Shown here: positions 9,004 to 17,605 of the stretch, in pieces
How the letters are laid out: each line of letters starts with the position of its first letter
Position numbering within the stretch: the first letter of the stretch is position 1
Assembly: GCA_018883365.1 (NCBI GenBank)
Contig: VEQF01000003.1
Span: forward strand, 47,672 to 111,671
DNA length: 64,000 nt
Source: Candidatus Nanopelagicaceae bacterium
GTDB lineage: Bacteria > Actinomycetota > Actinomycetes > Nanopelagicales > Nanopelagicaceae
Direction of reading: 5' to 3'
Notes under the pieces: model-generated
What the model was told of the DNA's origin: nothing
The model's database searches: none
The model's input: the letters and a program-made list of their open reading frames with translations, nothing else
Program-made: the position numbers and the translations under genes

Positions 9004-9564
9004 ATGGCAATTCAACCAATACGCTTTTTCGGCGATCCAGTATTAACGACTCCAGCATCTCCGGTACTAGATTTTGATAAAGAATTGCGCACATTGGTAA
9101 AGGATCTAACTGACACCATGATCGACGCTCCAGGTGCTGGTTTAGCGGCTCCACAAATTGGAGTTCCGTTGAGAGTATTCGTTTGGCATGTTGATGATGA
9201 GTTTGGCCATTTGGTTAACCCAACTTTGGATCTGAGTGAGGAACTTCAAGATGGCGAGGAAGGATGTCTGTCTTTTCCGGAACTCAGCTATGACACACCT
9301 CGCGCGTATCGAGCCATTGCAAAAGGTTGGAATATGCACGGGGAGCCAATAACCGTTGAAGGCACAGAGTTTTTAGCCCGGGCACTACAGCATGAAACGG
9401 ATCATTTGAATGGGGTTCTTTTCATTGATCGCCTTCCGGCGGAGTTGCGAAAAGAGGCAATGAAAGAGATTCGGGCTTCGGAATGGTTCATGGAGGCTCG
9501 AGACTCGGGCTTGAACCCGCAAATTAAAACGTCACCACATTCAACCTTCGGGCTAAATATTTAG
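9004..9564 (+). CDS. def: Peptide deformylase
   Basis: Peptide deformylase removes the N-formyl group from new proteins. The 186 residues contain all three metal-site motifs: GAGLAAPQIG near residue 41, EEGCLSFPE with the metal-ligand Cys near residue 81, and QHETDHLNG (HEXXH) near residue 124. It is paired with fmt, which adds the formyl group to initiator tRNA and starts immediately after the def stop. A TAGAAT box six bases upstream suggests that def-fmt-rsmB has its own leaderless promoter. Confidence 0.97.
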   Translation: MAIQPIRFFGDPVLTTPASPVLDFDKELRTLVKDLTDTMIDAPGAGLAAPQIGVPLRVFVWHVDDEFGHLVNPTLDLSEELQDGEEGCLSFPELSYDTPRAYRAIAKGWNMHGEPITVEGTEFLARALQHETDHLNGVLFIDRLPAELRKEAMKEIRASEWFMEARDSGLNPQIKTSPHSTFGLNI

Positions 9565-10491
9565 TTGGCTAATTTGAGGATATTTGTTGCATCATCATCA
9601 AAGGTAGGAATACCGGTTTTGCAGCATTTAATGCAAACAAAAGCTGTTTCGGGGGTAATAACCTCGCCTGACAAACCCTCGGGTCGAGGTCAAAAACTTT
9701 CCGAAAATGATTTCGCTCGATTCTGTTCAGAATTGAATCTCTCGGTCTTCAAACCTGCTTCGCACGCCGAGTTGAATGAAATACTCAATTTACAGAAGCC
9801 AGATTTAGTCATCACCGTTGCATATGGAAGATTGATAAAGAAAGCTGAGTTGCAGATCCCTAAATATGGTTGGTTGAATATTCATTTTTCTCTTCTACCA
9901 CGATGGCGCGGGGCTGCACCGGTTCAGTATGCGATTTTGAACGGGGATCAAGAAACCGGCGTAACAGTTTTCAAATTAGATGAGGGCATGGACACCGGTC
10001 CTATTTATTCTCAGAGTGCCTATAAATTGTTAGGAAAAGAAAGTACGCAGGAGCTCCTGGAAGCTCTGAGTTCAAATGCCAATTACCCTTTGGATCGTGC
10101 CTTGGAAATGATTGGTGATGGAATTATGCCAACACCACAATCTGATCACGGAGCAACGCTAGCTCCGAAATTCTCGAAACTCGCCGGAAAGATTGACTGG
10201 GATAATACAGCTATTGATATTGATAGGAAGGTTAGGGCGTTAAATCCATGGCCGGGTGCCTGGACGAGCTTTGAGGGATTAAAGCTCTCTGTTTTGGAGG
10301 TTAGCCTCGATGATACTGATGAATCTATGAAATTAAGCGCTGGAGAATTCGCTCTCGCAAAGGAATTAAATGTTGGAACAGCTTCCGGAAACATCGCAAT
10401 TATGAACGTTAAACCCGAGGGAAAACGGGAAATGACAGCTAAAGAATGGCTCCGTGGAGTTCAGGATAAATCTAAATTGAGTTTTAACTAA
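9565..10491 (+). CDS. fmt: Methionyl-tRNA formyltransferase
   Basis: Fmt transfers a formyl group from 10-formyl-tetrahydrofolate to initiator Met-tRNA. The 308-residue protein has the formyltransferase core with the ITSPDKPSGRGQKLS loop, the catalytic NIHFSLLPRWRGAAPV segment (Asn and His) and the EGMDTG aspartate, then a C-terminal OB-like domain (about 205-308) with RALNPWPGAWT. The start is inferred to be the TTG at 9565, directly after the def stop; translation probably depends on coupling to def. It overlaps rsmB by one base. Confidence 0.95.
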   Translation: MANLRIFVASSSKVGIPVLQHLMQTKAVSGVITSPDKPSGRGQKLSENDFARFCSELNLSVFKPASHAELNEILNLQKPDLVITVAYGRLIKKAELQIPKYGWLNIHFSLLPRWRGAAPVQYAILNGDQETGVTVFKLDEGMDTGPIYSQSAYKLLGKESTQELLEALSSNANYPLDRALEMIGDGIMPTPQSDHGATLAPKFSKLAGKIDWDNTAIDIDRKVRALNPWPGAWTSFEGLKLSVLEVSLDDTDESMKLSAGEFALAKELNVGTASGNIAIMNVKPEGKREMTAKEWLRGVQDKSKLSFN

Positions 10492-11786
10492 TGCGTGAGA
10501 TAAGTAATCCTCGCTTGCTGGCCTTCGAGGTTCTTGCTGAAGTAGAGAATAACGGAGCGTATAGCAACTTGATTCTTCCTAAATATTTCTCGGCTTCCAA
10601 ACTTTCTAAAGCTGATAAAGGTTTAGCGGCTGAATTGGTTTATGGAAGTTTGCGGTTAAAGGGATTGCACGATCAATTTATAGCCAAAGTGAGTAATCGA
10701 CCGCTCTCGGAAATTGAAGTTAAAACTTTGATTCTTTTGAGATTAGGGGTGCATCAACTAAAACAGATGCGAGTGCCCTCACACGCAGCCATTTATGAAA
10801 CCGTTGAGTTGGCAAAGAGAGTTGCTGGCAGATCAGCTAGTAGCTTTGTTAATGCTCTGTTAAGAGCTATTGATTCTCTAACTTTTGAGGAGTTACCTAA
10901 ACCTTTAGATGCGATAGAAAGATTATCGTTGGAGTACTCACATCCGGAGTGGATTGTTAGCGCCTATTTCGATTTGTTAAAGTCCGAGTCTGAAGTGTCG
11001 GCTCTATTGCAGAGCAACAATCAACCAGCCAGGCCAACTTTGATCGCCTGGCCAGGCCGCAGTACATTAAATGAATTGATGGATCTAGGCGCTGTTCCAA
11101 TATCAGGATCGGCGGTAGCGGCTGATTGGGATGGCGATCCCGGCGATTTAGAACCTGTTAGAAATAGAAGGGCAGGCGTGCAAGATCTAGGTTCGCAAAT
11201 AACTGTGGAGATGTTTTTCAAAACCTATGAGCCGAATTTGCGCTGGTTAGATATGTGTGCTGGACCGGGAGGAAAGGCTGCGTACCTATCGGCTTTAATT
11301 AATCAAAACACAGGGGAGCTTGTTGCCAATGAAATCTCTGCCGAGCGGGCCAAATTAGTAAAACAAGTTTTAAGCACCGGAACTGTGGTCAATTTTGATG
11401 CACGAAAGTTGCCCGAAGAGCTGGGGAGCTTTGATCGAATCCTTCTGGATGCTCCGTGCACTGGAATTGGAGCTCTGCGCCGAAGACCAGAGGTGCGCTG
11501 GAGGAGATCGCTTCAGGATTTGAAAAACTTAACTGCCCTACAACAGGAACTTCTCGACTCAGCAGCCGAACGTCTTAATCGTGAGGGAATAATCGCGTAT
11601 GTAACCTGCAGTCCTCACCAGGCTGAAACTACTTTTCAGATTCGTTCCTTCTTGAAGCGTTTCCCAGGTTTTGAACTTATGACCATTGATAATCCACGTG
11701 CCCGCGGCGAAAAGACCTTACAATTATTAACACATACCGATGGCTGCGATGCGATGTTTATGGCGTTGTTAAGAAAAAAGGATTGA
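10491..11786 (+). CDS. rsmB: 16S rRNA (cytosine-967-C5)-methyltransferase
   Basis: RsmB (Sun/Fmu) methylates C967 of 16S rRNA with SAM. The 431 residues comprise an N-terminal NusB-like RNA-binding domain (about 1-140; KGLAAELVYGSLR) and a C-terminal Rossmann methyltransferase. The latter has the SAM site in MCAGPGGKAAYLSAL, the catalytic DAPCTGIGALRRRPEVRW and the second active-site cysteine in YVTCSPHQAE. The ATG overlaps the fmt TAA. The fmt-rsmB-rpe order is common in actinobacteria. Confidence 0.95.
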   Translation: MREISNPRLLAFEVLAEVENNGAYSNLILPKYFSASKLSKADKGLAAELVYGSLRLKGLHDQFIAKVSNRPLSEIEVKTLILLRLGVHQLKQMRVPSHAAIYETVELAKRVAGRSASSFVNALLRAIDSLTFEELPKPLDAIERLSLEYSHPEWIVSAYFDLLKSESEVSALLQSNNQPARPTLIAWPGRSTLNELMDLGAVPISGSAVAADWDGDPGDLEPVRNRRAGVQDLGSQITVEMFFKTYEPNLRWLDMCAGPGGKAAYLSALINQNTGELVANEISAERAKLVKQVLSTGTVVNFDARKLPEELGSFDRILLDAPCTGIGALRRRPEVRWRRSLQDLKNLTALQQELLDSAAERLNREGIIAYVTCSPHQAETTFQIRSFLKRFPGFELMTIDNPRARGEKTLQLLTHTDGCDAMFMALLRKKD

Positions 11787-11792
11787 CACTAG

Positions 11793-12455
11793 ATGATTCG
11801 GATTTGTCCCAGTATCTTGAACGCTAATTTCGAGGATTTGCCCGGCGAAATAGCGCGCGTAGCGATGTCCGCTGATTTACTCCATCTCGATGTGATGGAT
11901 AATGTCTTTGTTCCGAACTTTACCTTTGATTTGAACAAATCAAAGGAGATTATCGAAGCATCTGCGTTGCCGGTTGATGTTCATCTGATGATTGCCGAGG
12001 CTGATAAGCATGCCGCGCATTACGCATTTGAAAATACGGCAAGCATCACAGTCCATTACGAAGCTTGTGAGGATCCAAGAAATACTTTGTTAAATATTAG
12101 AGCTCAAGGCAAGAGGTCGGGTATAGCGGTTAAACCCAATACGCCTATTGAAGTGGTTGAGGAGTTGCTTGATGCTATCGACATGATCCTGGTTATGACG
12201 GTGGAACCTGGATTTGGCGGCCAAAGTTTTATGGAAAATATGATGCCTAAAGTAGCCAAAGCCCGTCACTGGTTACAGCAAAAGGGATTGAGTGATACTT
12301 GGTTACAGGTAGATGGTGGTATCGCACTTCCAACCATCAGAACCGCTTACTTAGCGGGGGCGGACACATTCGTCGCAGGCTCAGCGGTCTATAAACATTC
12401 TGACCCAGCGGAGATGGTTGAAATGTTGCGTCGCGAAGCATTGAGAACCGAATAA
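11793..12455 (+). CDS. rpe: Ribulose-phosphate 3-epimerase
   Basis: Rpe interconverts ribulose 5-phosphate and xylulose 5-phosphate in the pentose phosphate pathway. The 220-residue TIM barrel shows the metal-site and catalytic segments: SILNANFEDLPGEI, HLDVMDNVFVPN, VDVHLMI, MTVEPGFGGQSF and VDGGI with the catalytic Asp. It starts 6 nt after rsmB and ends the def-fmt-rsmB-rpe run; the next gene, hisE, has its own promoter. Confidence 0.96.
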   Translation: MIRICPSILNANFEDLPGEIARVAMSADLLHLDVMDNVFVPNFTFDLNKSKEIIEASALPVDVHLMIAEADKHAAHYAFENTASITVHYEACEDPRNTLLNIRAQGKRSGIAVKPNTPIEVVEELLDAIDMILVMTVEPGFGGQSFMENMMPKVAKARHWLQQKGLSDTWLQVDGGIALPTIRTAYLAGADTFVAGSAVYKHSDPAEMVEMLRREALRTE

Positions 12456-12483
12456 TTACCCGCTTTTGAAGATTCTGCTTCGG

Positions 12484-12489
12484 TAGACT
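12484..12489 (+). promoter_or_regulatory. -10 box of leaderless hisE promoter
   Basis: TAGACT lies nine bases before the hisE ATG, at the far end of the spacing seen at other leaderless starts in this window. Confidence 0.45.
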
Positions 12490-12498
12490 TGGAGTCTT

Positions 12499-12768
12499 AT
12501 GTCGAGCAAATCTTTCGAAACACTATGGAGTGAACTACAGCGAATCTCACAAGAACGTCCTGCTGATTCATCTACCATCTCTCAACTTGATGCCGGCATT
12601 CATGCAATTGGCAAAAAGATCGTGGAAGAAGCGGCCGAGGTATGGATGGCTGCGGAACACGAAGATGATGAAGCGTTAGCACTAGAGATAAGTCAGCTTA
12701 TTTATCATCTTCAGGTGTTAATGCTGGCAAGAGGGATTTCTTTAGACCAAATTTATAGAAAGTTGTAA
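12499..12768 (+). CDS. hisE: Phosphoribosyl-ATP pyrophosphatase
   Basis: HisE hydrolyses phosphoribosyl-ATP to phosphoribosyl-AMP, the second step of histidine synthesis. The 89 residues form the small all-alpha MazG-like fold; the metal-binding helix reads [15 protein letters not shown] and the next helix [17 protein letters not shown]. It is followed 2 nt later by hisG, the first enzyme of the pathway, in the usual actinobacterial hisE-hisG pair. Confidence 0.95.
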   Translation: MSSKSFETLWSELQRISQERPADSSTISQLDAGIHAIGKKIVEEAAEVWMAAEHEDDEALALEISQLIYHLQVLMLARGISLDQIYRKL

Positions 12769-12770
12769 TC

Positions 12771-13613
12771 GTGGATTCAAATTTGAAGGTCGCACTACCC
12801 AACAAAGGTTCTCTTGCAGAAGCGGCAATGCAGATACTTAGAGAAGCGGGATACAGACAAAGATCCGACGCTCGAGATTTGACCTTTATCGATCCAGCAA
12901 ACGGGGTTGAGTTTTATTATCTGCGGCCCAGGGACATAGCTACATACGTAGGATCCGGTGAGTTGAACTTGGGTATTACTGGACGAGACTTGTTAATTGA
13001 TTCTGGGGCATCAGCTCAAGAGATTATGGCATTAGATTTTGGTAAAAGTGTTTTCAATTTTGCTTCAATTAATGGTGATCCGAATCTTGATGGCAAGAGG
13101 ATAGCTACGGCATATCCTAATTTGGTAACACAGTACCTAGACAAGCAAACAATTTCAGCTCAGGTTGTGCCGCTTGATGGGGCAGTGGAGGGTGCAATAA
13201 AGCTAGGGGTTGCAGATGTCATCGCCGATGTTGTCTCGACCGGAAACACTCTTAAACAAGCTGGATTAAAAGTTTTTGGAGCTGAAATATTGCAAAGTGA
13301 AGCAATTCTTATTGAACGCAATGGCGCCAAACGCAGCAACACCGCTGAAACTTTGATTCGAAGGGTAAGCAGCGTTGTTATTGCTAGACAGTATGTTTTA
13401 GTTGATTACGATGTAAGAAAATCTGAATTGGAAGCAGCTTGTTTACTGACCCCAGGATTGGAATCCCCAACAATTTCTCCGCTGCAAAAGGAGGACTGGG
13501 TGGCGGTCCGAGCAATGGTTCCACGCGCAAAGGTGCATGGAGTTATGGATGAGTTATGGAACCTTGGAGCACGAGGAATCCTTGTGACTGATATCCACTC
13601 ATGTCGCCTCTAA
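12771..13613 (+). CDS. hisG: ATP phosphoribosyltransferase, long form
   Basis: HisG commits ATP and PRPP to histidine synthesis and is feedback-inhibited by histidine. At 280 residues it is the long, HisZ-independent form: two periplasmic-binding-like catalytic lobes (ALPNKGSLAEAAMQIL at the start, LNLGITGRDLL in the middle) and a C-terminal regulatory domain of about 75 residues (VRAMVPRAKVHGVMDEL). The GTG start follows hisE by 2 nt. The 3' end overlaps the convergent serB stop by 4 nt. Confidence 0.95.
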   Translation: MDSNLKVALPNKGSLAEAAMQILREAGYRQRSDARDLTFIDPANGVEFYYLRPRDIATYVGSGELNLGITGRDLLIDSGASAQEIMALDFGKSVFNFASINGDPNLDGKRIATAYPNLVTQYLDKQTISAQVVPLDGAVEGAIKLGVADVIADVVSTGNTLKQAGLKVFGAEILQSEAILIERNGAKRSNTAETLIRRVSSVVIARQYVLVDYDVRKSELEAACLLTPGLESPTISPLQKEDWVAVRAMVPRAKVHGVMDELWNLGARGILVTDIHSCRL

Positions 13614-14239
13614 TTCAGGAAATCTAACACCTGTAATAAATTGCGATCTCGTATAACAACATCTGCTGCTTGCTCCAGAATAGGCTTTCCGCAGAAACTG
13701 ATTCCAAGACCGGCTGCTTGAATCATCTCAAGATCGTTTGAACCATCGCCGACGGCAACCGTCTCATCTAATTTAGCTGAAACTGCGGATGCAAATTCAA
13801 TAAGCGCCTTTGCTTTCAAAGCTTTATTTACAATGGAACCAGACACTTTTCCGGTTAGCTGGCCATTTTCTACCGCCAAAGTATTGGCTTTAACATAGTC
13901 AAGGTTTAGATCTTTCAATAGAACATCCAGTACATTATGAAAACCGCCGGAGACGACTCCAACCGCGATTCCTTGTTCTTGCAGAGTAGAAATAAGTTCT
14001 ATTGCTCCTGGGGTAAAAGTTATCTCTTGGATAACATCTGAAAATACCTGTTCTGGAAGACCGGAAAGCAAGCTCACCCTCTCAGCTAAAGCCTGATCAA
14101 AATCAATCTCTCCACGCATGGCTCGTTCTGTAATGCTGGCAACAAGTTCATGACTGGCGGTACGTTTAGCGATTAGATCTATAACTTCTTGGTTTATCAG
14201 GGTGGAGTCAACATCAAAAAGAACTAATTTGTATTTCAT
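13610..14239 (-). CDS. serB: Phosphoserine phosphatase, catalytic (HAD) part
   Basis: SerB removes phosphate from phosphoserine to finish serine synthesis. The 209 residues are the HAD catalytic domain alone: FDVDSTL at residues 8-14 (nucleophile and acid aspartates), VSGGFHNV in the middle and GDGSNDLEM for Mg binding. In many actinobacteria SerB also has an N-terminal ACT domain. Here that domain is a separate upstream gene whose stop lies 11 nt before this ATG. I read this as a two-gene version of SerB. It converges on hisG with a 4-nt overlap. Confidence 0.93.
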   Translation of the reverse strand: MKYKLVLFDVDSTLINQEVIDLIAKRTASHELVASITERAMRGEIDFDQALAERVSLLSGLPEQVFSDVIQEITFTPGAIELISTLQEQGIAVGVVSGGFHNVLDVLLKDLNLDYVKANTLAVENGQLTGKVSGSIVNKALKAKALIEFASAVSAKLDETVAVGDGSNDLEMIQAAGLGISFCGKPILEQAADVVIRDRNLLQVLDFLN

Positions 14240-14250
14240 TTGCTGGACAA

Positions 14251-14520
14251 TCAGATAACTTCTATTGCAACATCGAGATCTAACTTGCCCAACTCTTGTC
14301 GCAACTCATCCTCGATAGCTGGGACATGTGCGGGATCACAATCAATCAGAATTGCCAAAATCAATCGACCAGCCATTGAAATGCTTTGATTATCAGCGAT
14401 GTTTAGGTTGTACGAGCTCAGGATTTTTTTTGCAGTATCCGATGCCGCAGGAGAATCGACCCCGCTGATTAAAACTATTGCCTGAGCTTTGAAATTCGCA
14501 TTTGCTGTATTTGCGTTCAC
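14251..14520 (-). CDS. Stand-alone ACT-domain protein (separated SerB regulatory domain)
   Basis: The 89 residues look like one ACT domain: a beta strand QAIVLISGVDSP, a helix DTAKKILSSYN, then a strand SMAGRLILAILID. ACT domains bind amino acids and regulate metabolic enzymes, and this one resembles the N-terminal part of fused SerB proteins. It is immediately upstream of serB (11-nt gap, different frame) and very likely cotranscribed and translated with it. The end is not ragged: it stops at TGA, and another stop follows soon after in the same frame. The GTG start has TAAACT seven bases upstream, so it is probably leaderless. Confidence 0.8.
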   Translation of the reverse strand: MNANTANANFKAQAIVLISGVDSPAASDTAKKILSSYNLNIADNQSISMAGRLILAILIDCDPAHVPAIEDELRQELGKLDLDVAIEVI

Positions 14521-14527
14521 CGAGCTG

Positions 14528-14533
14528 AGTTTA
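14528..14533 (-). promoter_or_regulatory. -10 box of leaderless ACT-serB promoter
   Basis: On the minus strand TAAACT lies seven bases before the GTG of the ACT gene. It is 23 bases from the opposing -10 box of the ABC ATPase gene. Confidence 0.55.
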
Positions 14534-14556
14534 GCTACAGGAAGCGGGTTAGCAGG

Positions 14557-14562
14557 TATCTT
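14557..14562 (+). promoter_or_regulatory. -10 box of leaderless ABC ATPase promoter
   Basis: TATCTT lies eight bases before the ATG at 14571. This favours that ATG over an in-frame TTG at 14562, which would fall inside the box. Confidence 0.5.
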
Positions 14563-14570
14563 TGCTCCCT

Positions 14571-15356
14571 ATGGAACCGGTCCTGGAGGTAAACGCGGTA
14601 GAGGTGTACCGCTCAAACAAGCGCATCCTGGGGCCAGTTAACTGGCAGGTTTTCGAGGGCGAACGTTGGGTAATTCTCGGACCCAACGGCGCGGGAAAGA
14701 CCACTCTCTTGCAACTTCTTGCGGCGCTGATTCATCCTTCCAAGGGAGAGGTAAAAATACTTGGCGAGAAGATGGGCGCGGTTGATGTCTTTGAGTTAAG
14801 GCCCCGTATTGGTTTCACCTCTAGCGCGATGATGGACTTGTTGCCGGCGGATGAAAAGGTTATGGATGTTGTACTTACCTCGGCGTATGCAATCGCTGGG
14901 AGATGGCAGGAAGACTATGACCTTTGGGATGAATCTCGCGCTAAAGCATTGTTAACCACATTTGGAGTAAAGGATCTCAGTGATCGATTTCTGGGAACTT
15001 TGAGTGAAGGTGAAAAGAAGCGAGTTCAGATTTCTAGAGCCCTGATGTCAGATCCCGAAGTCTTACTACTAGATGAACCTGCAGCTGGTTTGGATCTAGG
15101 TGGTCGAGAAGATATCTTGGCGAGAATCACGCAATACACCAGCGAAGAACATTCTCCAGTCACGATTATTGTCACCCACCATATTGAAGAAATTCCTGCC
15201 GGTACAACTCATGCCCTTTTACTCAAAGATGGTCAAGCTCTTTATGCCGGACCAATTTCACAAACCCTCACTAGCGAGAACATCGCGGAGGTATTTGGCG
15301 TTAATGTTGATTTATCCTTCGATGGAAGACGTTATTTTGCAGCGGCGAAGAGTTAA
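14571..15356 (+). CDS. ABC-type ATP-binding protein without a neighbouring permease
   Basis: The 261 residues form a complete ABC ATPase: Walker A GPNGAGKTT at residues 37-45, signature LSEGEKKR, Walker B VLLLDEPAAGLD and a switch histidine in VTHHIEE. It resembles single-ATPase molybdate/ModF-like or YlmA-like proteins. No membrane or binding-protein gene is adjacent, so the substrate cannot be named; it may work with a distant permease or in a non-transport role. The stop overlaps the ung ATG by one base, so the two are cotranscribed. Confidence 0.85.
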   Translation: MEPVLEVNAVEVYRSNKRILGPVNWQVFEGERWVILGPNGAGKTTLLQLLAALIHPSKGEVKILGEKMGAVDVFELRPRIGFTSSAMMDLLPADEKVMDVVLTSAYAIAGRWQEDYDLWDESRAKALLTTFGVKDLSDRFLGTLSEGEKKRVQISRALMSDPEVLLLDEPAAGLDLGGREDILARITQYTSEEHSPVTIIVTHHIEEIPAGTTHALLLKDGQALYAGPISQTLTSENIAEVFGVNVDLSFDGRRYFAAAKS

Positions 15357-16006
15357 TGCTTTTTGATTTAATTCCCAGGCCATGGCAGCCAATTCTTGAA
15401 ACCCACAAAGATCTAATCAATGAAATTGGGATTGAGCTTCAGAAGCGTGCAGATTCGGGTGAGAGAGTGTTGCCCGATAAGAAATTTGTATTCCGGGCAT
15501 TAGAGTTGAACCCAACAGAGGTAAGAGTTGTGGTTTTAGGTCAAGATCCCTATCCAAACATCACAGATGCAATCGGACTGGCTTTCTCTGTCGCACCGCG
15601 CAAATCAGGGTTGCCAGGCTCATTGATGAATATCCAAAAGGAAATAATGACCGATATTGGATCTACCTCGACCGCCGATGGGGATTTATCAAGATGGAGC
15701 TCTCAGGGAGTTATGTTGTTAAACCGGGTTTTGACGGTGAGCGCCGGTGAAAGCGCATCACATTCAAATTTAGGATGGCAAGAAATTACGCATACGATCG
15801 TTAAACATTGTGCTTTGAATGGAGCAATTGGAGTACTTTGGGGAAATTCGGCAAAGGAATTGGCAGACCTTTTCGAACCGGCAAAATTGATTCAAGGGGT
15901 TCATCCGAGTCCATTGTCAGCGCATCGAGGTTTTCTCGGCTCTAAACCATTCTCGCAAGTCAACAATCTTCTAAAGTCATCGGGGCACGCAGAAATCGTT
16001 TGGTAA
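15356..16006 (+). CDS. ung: Uracil-DNA glycosylase, family 1
   Basis: Ung excises uracil from DNA to start base-excision repair. The 216 residues carry the family 1 motifs: catalytic VVLGQDPYPNI (the Asp activates water), VMLLNRVLTV, VLWGNSAKEL with the uracil-binding Asn, and the DNA-intercalating HPSPLSAHRGF loop. GQDPYP in place of the E. coli GQDPYH is also found in mycobacterial Ung. The gene overlaps the ABC ATPase stop by one base and ends at a strong bidirectional terminator. Confidence 0.95.
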   Translation: MLFDLIPRPWQPILETHKDLINEIGIELQKRADSGERVLPDKKFVFRALELNPTEVRVVVLGQDPYPNITDAIGLAFSVAPRKSGLPGSLMNIQKEIMTDIGSTSTADGDLSRWSSQGVMLLNRVLTVSAGESASHSNLGWQEITHTIVKHCALNGAIGVLWGNSAKELADLFEPAKLIQGVHPSPLSAHRGFLGSKPFSQVNNLLKSSGHAEIVW

Positions 16007-16016
16007 TCAATTAAAA

Positions 16017-16049
16017 AAGGGGCCCGTTTGCACGAGCCCCTTCTCTTTT
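16017..16049. terminator. Bidirectional intrinsic terminator between ung and the purine permease gene
   Basis: AAGGGGC (16017-16023) pairs with GCCCCTT (16036-16042) around a 12-base loop. A T-rich tract follows on the plus strand, and an A-rich tract precedes it, giving a U-run for minus-strand transcripts. It sits between two convergent genes and should terminate both. Confidence 0.85.
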
Positions 16050-16057
16050 GAATCTAT

Positions 16058-17494
16058 TTATGAAACCCAGGTATTAATTGGGTTATTCAAGAAGTAGATC
16101 ATGAACAAACCAGCGGTAATCAAAAGCAAAGGATGAATATCCTTACGACGACCCTGAAGTACTCGGATCACTACGTAGGAGACAAAACCTGCTCCAATTC
16201 CAACTGAGATGTTGTAGGTGAATGGCATCAAGATGATGGTTAGGAATGAAGGAATCGCAATTCCATAATCTTCCCAATCAATTGACTTAATCTGAGTCAT
16301 CATCAAGAAGCCAACAACTATAAGTGCTGGGGTAGCGGCTTCGTAAGGAATGATTGCTACAAGTGGTGCCAAGAAAGTCGTAAGCAAGAAGAGAACTCCT
16401 GTCACAACGGAGGCAAGACCAGTTCTAGCTCCTTCACCGACACCTGACGCTGATTCAATATATGAGGTATTTGAAGAAACTCCGGCAGCTCCACCTGCGG
16501 CGGCGGCTAGAGAATCAACCAACAAAATACGCTCTGCATTTGGCGGTGTTCCATCCTTGTCGTTCAAACCAGCTTCTTGACCGATAGCGGTCATTGTTCC
16601 CATTGTGTCGAAGAAATCTGCCAGCAATAGGGTGAAGACAAGAAGCAAGGCGGTAATCAATGGAACTCTTTCGAAGGAGCCAAAGAGATTGAACTGACCT
16701 AGTAGACCAAAGTCAGGGGTAGCAACCACCTGATCTGGCATTGCTGGGACATTTAGATTCCAACCTTTTGGATTTACCTCTCCGGTTGCGCCATTGAATA
16801 ATGGACCAACCTTGAAAGCACTTTCAATCGCGATTGCGATAGCGGTTGAAACAATAATTCCAAGCAAAAGCGCTGCCTTAACTTTGCGAACCATAAGTCC
16901 GATTGTTAAGAATAAGCCAAAGGCGAAAACAACAACCGGCCAACCAACAAGTTCGCCATTGTTTCCAAGAGTTACAGGTACTGGTCCGGTGCCGGTACGG
17001 CGCACGAATCCAGCATCAACAAGACCAATTAGAGCAATGAACAGACCAATACCAACTGAGATTGCGATCTTTAGCTGGGTTGGGACTGCTCGGAATACCG
17101 CAGTTCTAAATCCGGTAAGAACTAGAACCGTAATGATTATTCCTTCGAGCACTACAAGACCCATGGCATCGGCCCAGGTCATCTTCGAAGCAATACCAAC
17201 AGCAACAAAGGTATTTAGACCTAAACCAGTAGCGAGGGCTAATGGAAAGTTTGCAACTACGCCCATCAGAATCGATAGAACGCCAGCAACCAAAGCAGTT
17301 GCTGCTGCAATTAATGCAAGATTGGGAGCGTCTCCGCCGCCAAGATACTTACCATCAGCATCCTTTGTGAGACCGATGATTAGAGGATTAAGCGCGACAA
17401 TGTAGGCCATCGTGAAGAAGGTAACAACGCCGCCGCGAACCTCTTGTCCTACCGAGGATCCGCGTTCAGATATTTTGAAATAAGAGTCGAGCAT
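16058..17494 (-). CDS. NCS2-family purine permease, AzgA type
   Basis: An integral membrane protein of 478 residues with about 12-14 hydrophobic segments, belonging to the AzgA-like branch of the NCS2 family, which imports adenine, guanine or hypoxanthine with protons. Family marks are EVRGGVVTFFTMAYIVALNP at the start, ATGLGLNTFVAVG, and ADFFDTMGTM with the conserved acidic residues, followed by SSNTSYIESASGVGEGARTG. It is upstream of apt by a few genes and would feed purine salvage; substrate choice cannot be decided from sequence alone. The ATG has a GAAAGGAAG Shine-Dalgarno and an unusually structured leader. Confidence 0.88.
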   Translation of the reverse strand: MLDSYFKISERGSSVGQEVRGGVVTFFTMAYIVALNPLIIGLTKDADGKYLGGGDAPNLALIAAATALVAGVLSILMGVVANFPLALATGLGLNTFVAVGIASKMTWADAMGLVVLEGIIITVLVLTGFRTAVFRAVPTQLKIAISVGIGLFIALIGLVDAGFVRRTGTGPVPVTLGNNGELVGWPVVVFAFGLFLTIGLMVRKVKAALLLGIIVSTAIAIAIESAFKVGPLFNGATGEVNPKGWNLNVPAMPDQVVATPDFGLLGQFNLFGSFERVPLITALLLVFTLLLADFFDTMGTMTAIGQEAGLNDKDGTPPNAERILLVDSLAAAAGGAAGVSSNTSYIESASGVGEGARTGLASVVTGVLFLLTTFLAPLVAIIPYEAATPALIVVGFLMMTQIKSIDWEDYGIAIPSFLTIILMPFTYNISVGIGAGFVSYVVIRVLQGRRKDIHPLLLITAGLFMIYFLNNPINTWVS

Positions 17495-17506
17495 GCTCTT
17501 CCTTTC

Positions 17507-17575
17507 ATCCCAATGAATGGGATGTCGCTAATTTTTTTACGGTGGTGGTTGCGACACCGCGTGGATTCAGTCCAC
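17507..17575 (-). promoter_or_regulatory. Structured leader of the purine permease gene
   Basis: Several stems are possible in the minus-strand leader: GTGGA/TCCAC (17561-17565 with 17571-17575), CGGTG/CACCG (17540-17544 with 17555-17559), TGTCGC/GCGACA (17523-17528 with 17551-17556) and ATCCCA/TGGGAT (17507-17512 with 17518-17523). The second and third stems share bases and exclude each other. The last stem lies just upstream of the Shine-Dalgarno. I could not match it to the known purine riboswitch. Confidence 0.35.
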
Positions 17576-17605
17576 AGGCTGAGGGGAGTGGCTTTAACCT
17601 ATTGG

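Noticed and set aside
16794..17405. Long open frame (203 codons) on the plus strand inside the purine permease gene
   Set aside because: It is antisense to a well-supported membrane protein, its translation is low-complexity Thr/Pro/Arg, and no family is recognisable.
17495..17605. Classical purine riboswitch before the permease gene
   Set aside because: The conserved loop and junction bases of the known purine aptamer are not visible; only generic stems are seen.
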